A stretch of 38,119 bases of DNA from Bradyrhizobium manausense. GTDB lineage: Bacteria; Pseudomonadota; Alphaproteobacteria; Rhizobiales; Xanthobacteraceae. Both the position numbers and the translations under genes were made by a program. Shown in pieces: positions 1 to 7,025 of this stretch (the stretch's first letter is position 1; the number at the start of each line of letters is the position of its first letter). Location of the stretch: contig NZ_LJYG01000110.1 in NCBI RefSeq assembly GCF_001440035.1, positions 1-38,119 on the forward strand, written 5' to 3'. The notes beneath the pieces were generated by a model that did not search any database, had not been told where the DNA came from, and was given only the letters and a program-made list of their open reading frames with translations.

Positions 1-381
1 GCTCTCGGCCAGCAACAGCTCCAGCTTGTCGCCAAGCCGCTTGCGCCAGTGGCTCAGGTCCGAGCGCTCATGCGGGAACGCGTGCTGAAAGAACTCTTCA
101 CCGGTGAAGTACTGGAAATACGGGTCGTGGACCCAGCGCTCGCACACCCCCTCATCGGACAGGCCGTATATGTGCTTGAGCAGCAGCAGCCCGATCATGA
201 AGCGGGTCGCGATGCCCGGCCGACCGTTCTCGCTGTAGAGCGGCGCGATCTCGCCGTCGATCCAGTCCCAGTCGACCTTGCCGGCGAGCTGAACCAGCTC
301 GTGCTTCATGTTGATGATCTGGTCCAGCCTGGCTCGGAACAGATCGCCCGATCCCGTCGCTTTGGGCTTCTTCGGTCGCAT
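1..381 (-). mobile_element. IS5-type transposase, N-terminal part (runs off left edge)
   Basis: The minus strand is open from an ATG at 381 down to base 1: 127 codons with no stop, so the gene continues outside the window. The N-terminus begins MRPKKPKATGSGDLF. It then shows features of the IS5 family DUF772 region: a GRPGIATRFMIGLLLLKH stretch, a GLSDEGVCERWVHDPYFQYF stretch and a SDLSHWRKRLG stretch. A good Shine-Dalgarno (GGAGGT on the minus strand, 386-391) lies 4 nt before the ATG. The catalytic DDE residues would lie outside the window, so it cannot be said whether the enzyme is intact. It marks the left border of the polysaccharide locus. Family membership is recognised from these motifs; the exact IS name is not known to me. 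Confidence 0.9.
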
Positions 382-443
382 CGCCACCTCCGATGCGAGG
401 ACGGAATCATGACTGGCGATTCGATGGAATCCTCAAAACGAAA

Positions 444-482
444 TTGCAGGGTTCCGATGCCCGAAGCATCAAAACCCTGCAA
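444..482. repeat. Strong hairpin beside the transposase gene
   Basis: A 10-bp perfect stem (444-453 with 473-482) encloses a 2x2 internal mismatch and a second 5-bp stem (456-460 with 466-470) around a 5-nt loop. It lies about 60 bp upstream of the transposase start, between the IS and the convergent end of the next gene. It could be part of the IS end, a structure limiting transcription into the transposase, or a terminator. There is no clear T-tract on either side. The terminal inverted repeat of the IS cannot be defined because the other end is outside the window. Confidence 0.5.
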
Positions 483-603
483 TCCCAAAACAGGCCACAA
501 CGAATATTGCGATCCCAGCTCAATCGCTTAGCCGCTCTTCACGGACGACTGAGGAAGCGGCACGAGATTTGACGAGCCGGATTACGTTTGCGCCGTGGCC
601 CGC

Positions 604-1650
604 TCAGGCGGGCTTGCGCCGGATGACACTTCCGAACCTGGCGAGCGGCCTCAGGAGTTCTGCCCTGTTGAAGCGGAGCATGATCAGCTGGTACGCAAGC
701 CAGGAAGGGCTCAAGAACAACCCTGTGAACCAGACGATATGAGAGGCGGCGGCGCGCCAATGTGTGGTGGTCAGCGCAAGCCGTATCCCACGGCGCAGAA
801 GTGAACTCGACGTGTCCGCGTCCTGCCCAACATAGCGCAGTCCCAGTTTACGGGACGCGAGGCGATAGTTGACAAAGACGATCTCGTTATCGATCGGCCG
901 TGCCGCTTGAACGTGCATGGACTTCCTGTCGCAATGTGCCTTCAGGATGTCGAACTCTGCGATGCGGAACCCGATCTGCCTGGGAAAATCCGGAAACCGC
1001 TGCGCCCGGCCCTTTGCGTCATTTCGGCTGATATTTCTGCCATGGAGCCGATATTGCCCGAGGGTTTCCTGCACCGTGACCACGTCTCCGTAAAGAGGGG
1101 CGATCGTGTTGAGGGCGCCGTCGTATCCCACGGGCGGATTGAGCGGGATGACCTGTCGAAGAAACTCTCGGAAGTACGCATTTCCCGACATGACTGGCCA
1201 GATGTACGTTCCCGACCGGGTAAATTCTGCGTGCACATCTTCCGGCGCGTAGGATTTGGGAAACGCACAGAACGAACGCCCAAGTCGCCTGCCGGCGCCA
1301 TCGATGATGTCCAGATTGAACTGAACTTTCGAAACACCTTCGCGGCAGTGCGCAGCAACGTTCTCGACCGCCGTCGGCATCAGGATGTCATCCGCATCGA
1401 GGAACAGCAGTACGTCGCCTGTCGCTGCGCGATACCCAACTTCGAATGCTGCGATGTTGCCCTGATTTGCCTGAAATATGGCTCGAATCCTGTCACCATA
1501 GCCGGCGATGATCCGGCGGGAACCGTCGATCGATCCGTCGTCGACGACGACGATCTCGTCCGCCGGACGGGTCTGATTCAACGCGCTGTCGATTGCCAAT
1601 CCGACATACCGTTCGTAATTGTAGACTGTTATGACGATGCTGATCTTCAA
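604..1650 (-). CDS. GT2 family glycosyltransferase
   Basis: This is a 348-residue inverting glycosyltransferase of GT-A fold, expected to act on the cytoplasmic face of the inner membrane and add one sugar to a lipid-linked polysaccharide intermediate. The nucleotide-sugar fold opens with ISIVITVYNYERYV at residues 3-16, has DDGS at 37-40, and carries the metal-binding DAD at 85-87 within LLFLDADDI. A hydrophobic segment near residues 300-325 may sit on the membrane. The start is TTG at 1650, directly before the first beta strand. No ATG is available and only a weak SD is seen. It is transcribed away from the GT4 gene at 1759, and the 108-bp gap between them must hold both promoters. Donor and acceptor sugars cannot be predicted from the sequence. 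Confidence 0.9.
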   Translation of the reverse strand: MKISIVITVYNYERYVGLAIDSALNQTRPADEIVVVDDGSIDGSRRIIAGYGDRIRAIFQANQGNIAAFEVGYRAATGDVLLFLDADDILMPTAVENVAAHCREGVSKVQFNLDIIDGAGRRLGRSFCAFPKSYAPEDVHAEFTRSGTYIWPVMSGNAYFREFLRQVIPLNPPVGYDGALNTIAPLYGDVVTVQETLGQYRLHGRNISRNDAKGRAQRFPDFPRQIGFRIAEFDILKAHCDRKSMHVQAARPIDNEIVFVNYRLASRKLGLRYVGQDADTSSSLLRRGIRLALTTTHWRAAASHIVWFTGLFLSPSWLAYQLIMLRFNRAELLRPLARFGSVIRRKPA

Positions 1651-1758
1651 CGTCTGTCGCTCACAGATTTGCAGGTGACAAAAGAGGCTATCAATCCATG
1701 CCTTGATGGGCCAGAAGTAATTTTACAGTCCGCAAAGCATGATTGGTGAGGCAATCGC

Positions 1759-2955
1759 ATGAAAATCGCTCTGATTGATCCGTCACTGTTTACTTGGCCA
1801 TATGATCTTAAATTAGCCAAAGGATTGACTGATATTGGGCATGCAGCCAGCATTGTCGGGCGCCAGCTTGGGCAGAAGCCTTCCGTTGACGAAGACCTGT
1901 TTCTTGACCGGCATTTTTATCCGGGATTGCAGTCGCGCTTTTTCAAGAAACTTCCGCGCAACGTGCAGCTGGGGCTGAAGGGACTCAGTCACGCTGAATC
2001 AATGACACGGCTGATCAGGCGCTTCAGGAAGACGCCGCCCGATGTGATCCATTTTCAATGGGCACCCCTGGCGATCGTCGACAGCCAGTTCATTCCCAAG
2101 TTCAGGAGGGTCGCGCCAACGGTTCTGACCGTTCATGACTCGAATCCGTTCAATAACAATCCGAGCTCGCGGATACAGCGAATCGGGGCGTTCAAGATTC
2201 TGCATTGCTTCGACCATCTTATCGTTCATACGACCGTTGCACGTGATCGCCTGCTGCGCGTTGGTATTCCGGGCGAGAAGATTTCGGTTATCGCGCACGG
2301 ATTGCTGACCGATCATATCGCCCGACCTGCCGACGAGTCCGCGGCCGCGGACGGCCGCGTTCAAATACTCTTGTTCGGCAAGATAAAGCCCTACAAGGGC
2401 GTCGACGTCATGCTTCGCGCGCTTGCATTGCTTCCCCGAGAGGTCAGGGCACGTTGCGTGGTGAAGATCGTGGGCTGGCCGGAAATGCCGATGGAGCCGC
2501 TGTTTGCGATGGTGAAGGATCTGCAGCTCGAAGACTATGTCGAATTCGACCTGCGGTTCATTCCGGAAGACGAAGTGAGCTCGCTGGTCGCGCGCGCTGA
2601 CATCCTGGCTTTTCCGTACCGGGATATCGACGCATCCGGTGTGCTGATGCTGGCGATCGCGGCGGGACGTCCGATCGTCGCTTCGAACCTTGGAACGTTT
2701 TCGGAATGGCTGAGCGATCGGGCGGAGGGGACGCTCGTTCCTCCAGGTGATCCCGCCGCATTGTCCCGGTCGCTCGAGCGCTTGATCAGCGACCCCGACT
2801 ATCGAAACGCCAAGGGTCAAGGAATGCTGGATCTGCGCGACTCCGTGCCGACGTGGACCTCGATTGCCCGCCTGACCGAGGCCGCCTATGCGAAGGCCGG
2901 CCGGCGTGTGGACGCGCCGGCCAGTGCCCAGGTTCTGCAGCGTTCAGGAAACTGA
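1759..2955 (+). CDS. GT4 family glycosyltransferase
   Basis: This is a 398-residue retaining glycosyltransferase of GT-B fold, probably cytoplasmic or peripheral to the inner membrane and building the polysaccharide repeat unit. The N-terminal Rossmann domain begins MKIALIDPSLFTWPYDL. The acceptor-side region includes PDVIHFQWAP and VLTVHDSNPF. The C-terminal donor domain shows ILLFGKIKPYKGVDVML and FPYRDIDASGVLM (about residues 285-297), followed by GRPIVASNLGTF. The usual EX7E pair is modified: the first Glu is Asp and the second position is not Glu. A clear SD (GGTGAGG, 1745-1751) stands 7 nt before the ATG. The 3' end overlaps the convergent gene at 2944 by 12 bases, stop codon to stop codon. 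The sugar specificity is unknown. Confidence 0.92.
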   Translation: MKIALIDPSLFTWPYDLKLAKGLTDIGHAASIVGRQLGQKPSVDEDLFLDRHFYPGLQSRFFKKLPRNVQLGLKGLSHAESMTRLIRRFRKTPPDVIHFQWAPLAIVDSQFIPKFRRVAPTVLTVHDSNPFNNNPSSRIQRIGAFKILHCFDHLIVHTTVARDRLLRVGIPGEKISVIAHGLLTDHIARPADESAAADGRVQILLFGKIKPYKGVDVMLRALALLPREVRARCVVKIVGWPEMPMEPLFAMVKDLQLEDYVEFDLRFIPEDEVSSLVARADILAFPYRDIDASGVLMLAIAAGRPIVASNLGTFSEWLSDRAEGTLVPPGDPAALSRSLERLISDPDYRNAKGQGMLDLRDSVPTWTSIARLTEAAYAKAGRRVDAPASAQVLQRSGN

Positions 2956-3942
2956 AGGGGTCATCTGCCAGGTGGTCTGGCGGATCGACAGGATGCCCCA
3001 GAAAAAGCCAAGTGCCCACGCGAAGTGCATCACGGCGGCGGCCGGCAGTGCAAGCAGCCCGCAAATTGAGCGATGTTTTACTGCAATCATCATTGCGGTC
3101 AGGGCCAGTATCGCCAGATAGGCCGCCGGCAAGGTCAACAGCAGCGGCGCAGCCGGCGACAGCACGATGGCGCCGAGCGTCAATGCAACATGAGTGGGCA
3201 CCAGGAATTGACGCAGTCGCAACGATCCTGGATGCCGTCTCACCGTTCTCGATCGACCACGCCCGTAGTTGAAGTATTGCTTCGCCAGGCTCAGAAAACT
3301 CGACCGCGGTCGATATGAAAGGCGGATGTCCGAATCCAGAAAAATCCGGCCGCCGAGTGCACGCAGCCTGCAGTCAAACTCTGCATCTTCATTGTGAGTG
3401 AAGGTTTCGTCGTAACCACCGGCCGTGCGAAAGGCATCTATGGTCATCGCGGCATGATGCCCGTGATCGACAAAGCCGCTTTGCTTTCCGCCGCGATGTG
3501 CCGATCCGCCCGAACCGACCTTGGTGTCCGAGACCCAGGCGACGGCTTTCTGCAAGCAACCCTCGCCACGAGAGTCCATGGGGACCACGACCGAGTCGGC
3601 CTTGCGCTCGTCCAGAGTCTTGAGGAGGCTCGAAACATAATCCGCTGGATATTCGCAATGGGCGTCACACCGCACCAGGACCTGCGCCGCAGCACCATAG
3701 ACTTGTACGGCCAGATTGATCCCGGCACTCTGCAGCCGCTGGGGATTGCGCAACAGATGGACGCCGCGAATCTCCTTGCCAAGCTGGCGAACAATGTCAG
3801 GCGTCCCATCGGTGCTGCCGCCATCTGCAACCACTATCATGCGATCTTCGTCGAGACCGTCCTGCGCCAGATTGCGGACAACGGTCTCGATATGGGAAGC
3901 CTCGTTCAAAACGGGTACGACGATCAGGACATTTCTGGACAC
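2944..3942 (-). CDS. ExoA-like GT2 glycosyltransferase
   Basis: This 332-residue GT2 enzyme closely resembles rhizobial ExoA in length and layout. In Sinorhizobium, ExoA adds a beta-1,3-linked glucose early in succinoglycan repeat-unit assembly. Seen here are LIVVPVLNEASHIETVV (residues 6-22), ADGGSTDGT (39-47), the RCDAHCEYP block with Asp93 in the DXD position, and HNEDAEFDCRLR near residue 185. The last 90 residues form two or three hydrophobic segments, as expected for an inner-membrane-anchored ExoA-type protein. The start is GTG at 3942, because no in-frame ATG precedes the first beta strand. It is convergent with and overlaps the GT4 gene by 12 bases. Family assignment is firm; the precise linkage made is inferred from ExoA and may differ. 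Confidence 0.88.
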   Translation of the reverse strand: MSRNVLIVVPVLNEASHIETVVRNLAQDGLDEDRMIVVADGGSTDGTPDIVRQLGKEIRGVHLLRNPQRLQSAGINLAVQVYGAAAQVLVRCDAHCEYPADYVSSLLKTLDERKADSVVVPMDSRGEGCLQKAVAWVSDTKVGSGGSAHRGGKQSGFVDHGHHAAMTIDAFRTAGGYDETFTHNEDAEFDCRLRALGGRIFLDSDIRLSYRPRSSFLSLAKQYFNYGRGRSRTVRRHPGSLRLRQFLVPTHVALTLGAIVLSPAAPLLLTLPAAYLAILALTAMMIAVKHRSICGLLALPAAAVMHFAWALGFFWGILSIRQTTWQMTPSVS

Positions 3943-4148
3943 GGTTTAGCTGCCAATTGCCATTGTTTGCTCAATCCGTTGGCAGGCGCGGGAATGGTCG
4001 TTGATGCTAGCCAAAGGACGTCCCGACGGTCCGTCAAAAGAATGGCCAACTCGTGACTGCTTCCTTTGATGCATCGGTTGCAAGTGGGTTACCGGTGGCG
4101 CCTTAAAATGGGCGATCTCTTCTGCGTGAATCGTGAATAGTGCGTGCA

Positions 4149-4167
4149 CCGATCGCTCGAAGATCGG
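4149..4167. promoter_or_regulatory. Small inverted repeat in the leader of the PEBP-like gene
   Basis: CCGATC (4149-4154) and GATCGG (4162-4167) form a 6-bp inverted repeat around a 7-nt loop. A third GATCGG copy at 4178-4183 overlaps the ribosome-binding area before the GTG at 4192. Alternative pairing with that third copy could hide the SD (GGAG). This is an inference from sequence only and the structure is weak. Confidence 0.25.
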
Positions 4168-4191
4168 AAGCGAAACTGATCGGAGCAATAT

Positions 4192-4578
4192 GTGAGAGCT
4201 GTTATTGTTGCCTTCCCTTTGTTGCTGGGGGCCTGTCATCCTGCATCGGCCGATCCGATGACGTTGGATTTTTCATGGCGCGGGGTACGCGGCTGTGTCA
4301 CGCTGTTCCCAAATCCGGAGATGCGTCTGCGCAATATTCCCGCCGGTGGCACGTCGGTGACGCTCACACTTGCAGAAGGCACTCGCGAGATGGGAGGCCA
4401 GAACATTCCGGTTCCGAGCAATGGCGTCGTGCCATCGGGGACGATCCGGACATTTGGTCCTTGCAAGCCGGGTGTGTATGAATGGACCGCCCTCGTGAAA
4501 TCATCGACGGGACAGGTTCTATCCGAAGCGCATCAGGCGCGTTTCTATCCCGCGGACGAGACCGCAGCGAAGCAATAG
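4192..4578 (+). CDS. Secreted PEBP-like (YbhB/YbcL, Raf-kinase-inhibitor-like) protein
   Basis: This is a 128-residue exported protein. Residues 1-20 form a signal peptide (MRAVIVAFPLLLGACHPASA). The Cys in LGAC sits in a possible but atypical lipobox, so it may be a lipoprotein or be cut after ASA. The mature part has the pattern of small bacterial PEBP-like domains: FSWRGV, PEMRLRNIPAGGTSVTLTL, a Gly/Pro-rich turn, and FGPCKPGVYEWTALVKS ending in ARFYP. Such domains bind phospholipid head groups or small ligands in characterised homologues; the function of the bacterial periplasmic forms is mostly unknown. The start is GTG at 4192 with GGAG 8 nt upstream. It stands between ExoA-like and GalE genes, so a role at the envelope in polysaccharide export is possible but only contextual. 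Confidence 0.7.
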   Translation: MRAVIVAFPLLLGACHPASADPMTLDFSWRGVRGCVTLFPNPEMRLRNIPAGGTSVTLTLAEGTREMGGQNIPVPSNGVVPSGTIRTFGPCKPGVYEWTALVKSSTGQVLSEAHQARFYPADETAAKQ

Positions 4579-4869
4579 TTTCGCAACATCAATCCACGGA
4601 TTGCGCCGTTTCGGTCCTTTGCAACTGCGCGTGGCAGCTTCACGCGTCTGCGCGCCGCCGTTCGATCGTACGAATGAAGCCACAATCCATCTAGATATGA
4701 ATTAATGGAGTTTGGAAGGTTGGAGATTGAGAACAAGTTCATGCTTCGTGACAAGGAGTTGAGTGTTGTTGGCGCGAAGGTTGATATGGAAGCGTAACGA
4801 TTTCCCCGGCCCGACAAATATCGGTAGTGTCCCAGCTCCGATCGATGCGCAACGCGCGGGCGCGGCGAG

Positions 4870-5868
4870 ATGAAAAAGACCGTTCTGGTCACCGGCGGTG
4901 CCGGCTACGTCGGCTCGCATTGCTGCAAGGCCTTTGCGATGGCGGGTTGGAATGTCGTGACGCTCGACAATCTTTCCCGAGGCTGGCGCGATGCGGTGCG
5001 CTGGGGACCGTTGGTCGAGTGCGATATTCGCAATTCAGCCGGCGTGCGCGCAGCGCTGGACACCTACAAGCCGGACCTTGTCGCGCACTTTGCGGCACTG
5101 GCTTATGTCGGCGAATCCGTGGCTGATCCCGCCATCTATTACGACAATAACACGAGAGGAACGCTTGCCCTCCTGGAGGCAATGCGAGCGGCCGGTTGTT
5201 CGCGCGTGCTCTTTTCCAGCACGTGCGCCAGTTACGGAATTCCCCAGCACACGCCGATAGACGAAACACATCCGCAGGCGCCGATTAATCCCTATGGTTG
5301 GTCCAAGATGATCATCGAGCGCATGCTGGAGGACTTTGGCCGCGCGTACGAGATGTCGTCGGTTTCGTTGCGTTATTTCAACGCGGCGGGCTGTGATCCG
5401 GATGGAGAGATCGGCGAGCGCCACGAACCGGAAACGCATGCCATTCCGCTGGCGATCGAAGCTGTGCGCCGACCCGATCGGCCTTTCACCATTCTGGGAA
5501 CGGACTTTCCGACGCCGGATGGCAGTGCAATCAGGGACTATATCCACGTCAACGACCTGGCGCAGGCGCACCTTCTCGCAGGTGACATGCTGGTGGCGCG
5601 AGGCGGTACTCATGTCTTCAATCTCGGTACAGGGGTTGGCACGAGTGTGCTCGAACTAATAAAGGCAGTGAGGCGTGTCTCCGGAAACGATCCGGTCGTC
5701 CGCCGCGGCCCACGCCGCGCGGGCGACCCGCCCACGCTCGTCGCTTCCTTTGCCAAAGCCAAGCGGGAGCTCGGTTGGAGCCCGCGGCAATCCGAGATCG
5801 ACTTCATTATTGAGACTGCACTGAGGTGGAGCGATAGCAACCCGTCGGCAGATTTCGCACGAAGATGA
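4870..5868 (+). CDS. galE: UDP-glucose 4-epimerase (GalE/ExoB-like)
   Basis: This is a 332-residue extended short-chain dehydrogenase that interconverts UDP-glucose and UDP-galactose in the cytoplasm, supplying galactose for polysaccharide synthesis. The NAD-binding motif GGAGYVGSH is at residues 9-17. Also seen are the LDNLSRG turn, the SSTCASYG segment carrying the catalytic Ser/Thr, the YGWSK motif with catalytic Tyr and Lys, and the RYFNAAGCDPDGEIGE block typical of GalE. DGSAIRDYIHVNDLA near residue 220 is also diagnostic. The ATG at 4870 begins exactly at the canonical GalE N-terminus; the upstream SD is weak (GGCGAG adjoining the start). Its TGA overlaps the next gene by ATGA, so it is the first gene of a translationally coupled operon. 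Activity on N-acetyl sugars cannot be excluded. Confidence 0.94.
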   Translation: MKKTVLVTGGAGYVGSHCCKAFAMAGWNVVTLDNLSRGWRDAVRWGPLVECDIRNSAGVRAALDTYKPDLVAHFAALAYVGESVADPAIYYDNNTRGTLALLEAMRAAGCSRVLFSSTCASYGIPQHTPIDETHPQAPINPYGWSKMIIERMLEDFGRAYEMSSVSLRYFNAAGCDPDGEIGERHEPETHAIPLAIEAVRRPDRPFTILGTDFPTPDGSAIRDYIHVNDLAQAHLLAGDMLVARGGTHVFNLGTGVGTSVLELIKAVRRVSGNDPVVRRGPRRAGDPPTLVASFAKAKRELGWSPRQSEIDFIIETALRWSDSNPSADFARR

Positions 5869-7025
5869 TCGATACACCATTCGCAGGAATTGGACTGGGA
5901 AGAGGCGTGGCGCACGTCTCCGTGACGTCGGCGTCCGATGTTGCGGAAACGACATTGAACGAGGGCATGACGGTGTTCTGGCGCGCCGACCAGCCGATCG
6001 GCCATGTGCTGATGCATGAAGGCCAGATAACGGACGCCAGGATCGATCATATCGACAACACCTTCCTGTCAGCCGTCGATTCCCAAGTGCGAACCTCGAC
6101 GGAAATGAGGCTCTCGGCGAGCGTGGTGATCTGCACGCGAGACCGTCCGGACGAGCTGAGCAAATGCTTGTCGTCGCTGCCGCAACAGACTCATCCTCCG
6201 CGAGAAATCATTGTCGTAGACAATGCATCGCGCGATCGGCGGACCCGGGATGTCGCGTTGGCCGCGGCAGTAACCTATATTCGGGAGGACCGACCCGGCC
6301 TGGATATTGCGCGCAATGCCGGCGCGCTCCAGGCGACTGGAGATATCGTCGCCTATACGGACGACGATGTGCTGCTTCACCCGCGCTGGCTGGAGCAACT
6401 GACATGTGCGTTCGACTCTCCCGAGGTCGGTGCGGTGACTGGGCTTGTGCTTCCCGCCGAGCTCGCGACCGAGGCGCAACGGCACTTCGAGACGTATTGG
6501 GGATTTGGCAAGGGCTATCGCGAACAGGATTACGACAGCGCAGCCTTCCGATCGCATCACGGCCAGGTCCTGCCCGCGTGGGACGTCGGCGCCGGAGCGA
6601 GCATGGCGTTCCGGCGCGAGGTGTTTCAGGCCGTCGGGCTCTTTGATGAGCGCCTGGACGTCGGTCAGGCCGGCTGCTCGGGCGACTCGGAGTACTGGTA
6701 TCGATTGCTCGCGGGCGGCTACACGTGTCGTTACACCCCGGCGTCAGTCGCATTCCATTTTCACCGCAGAACAATGGATGGACTGGCCAGCCAGATCTAT
6801 CATTACATGCGCGGTCATGCGGCCGCACTTTTGGTGCAGTATGAGCGAACGGGGATCTCGGCGAACCGGCGTCTGGCTTACTATCACAAGCCGCGTTGGT
6901 ACCTCGCTCGGCTACTCCGAAAAGCAATGGAAGGAGACAGCATTCGCGACCGCTTCCTGAAGGAGGAGGTGACCGGATATCTCGCCGGATTGCTGTTCTA
7001 TCATCGCCAAAGGTTTCGCAGATGA
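5865..7025 (+). CDS. GT2 glycosyltransferase with 80-residue N-terminal extension
   Basis: This is a 386-residue GT2 enzyme. The GT-A domain begins near residue 84 with ASVVICTRDRPDELSKCL, followed by IIVVDNAS and AYTDDDVLLHPRW, which holds the metal-binding Asp cluster. WDVGAGASMAFRRE and GDSEYWYRLLAGG complete the fold. Residues 1-80 precede the fold and include VFWRADQPIGHVLMHEGQI, a short beta-rich stretch. Similar extensions occur on some GT2 proteins that contain the CTRDRP motif (from memory, unverified). The ATG at 5865 overlaps the galE stop by 4 bases, and its own TGA overlaps the next ATG in the same way. It should add one sugar to the repeat unit. A start inside the extension is possible, but the ATGA overlap argues for 5865. 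Confidence 0.88.
   Translation: MIDTPFAGIGLGRGVAHVSVTSASDVAETTLNEGMTVFWRADQPIGHVLMHEGQITDARIDHIDNTFLSAVDSQVRTSTEMRLSASVVICTRDRPDELSKCLSSLPQQTHPPREIIVVDNASRDRRTRDVALAAAVTYIREDRPGLDIARNAGALQATGDIVAYTDDDVLLHPRWLEQLTCAFDSPEVGAVTGLVLPAELATEAQRHFETYWGFGKGYREQDYDSAAFRSHHGQVLPAWDVGAGASMAFRREVFQAVGLFDERLDVGQAGCSGDSEYWYRLLAGGYTCRYTPASVAFHFHRRTMDGLASQIYHYMRGHAAALLVQYERTGISANRRLAYYHKPRWYLARLLRKAMEGDSIRDRFLKEEVTGYLAGLLFYHRQRFRR

Noticed and set aside
4705..4797. 30-codon ORF between the PEBP-like gene and galE
   Set aside because: It has an ATG but no clear SD, no signal or motif and no recognisable relative. It is possible but cannot be supported.
6896..7021. Longer N-terminus for the trifunctional gene
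   Set aside because: It lies inside the preceding GT2 gene. The ATG at 7022 forms the same ATGA overlap as its neighbours and begins right before the GT2 fold.
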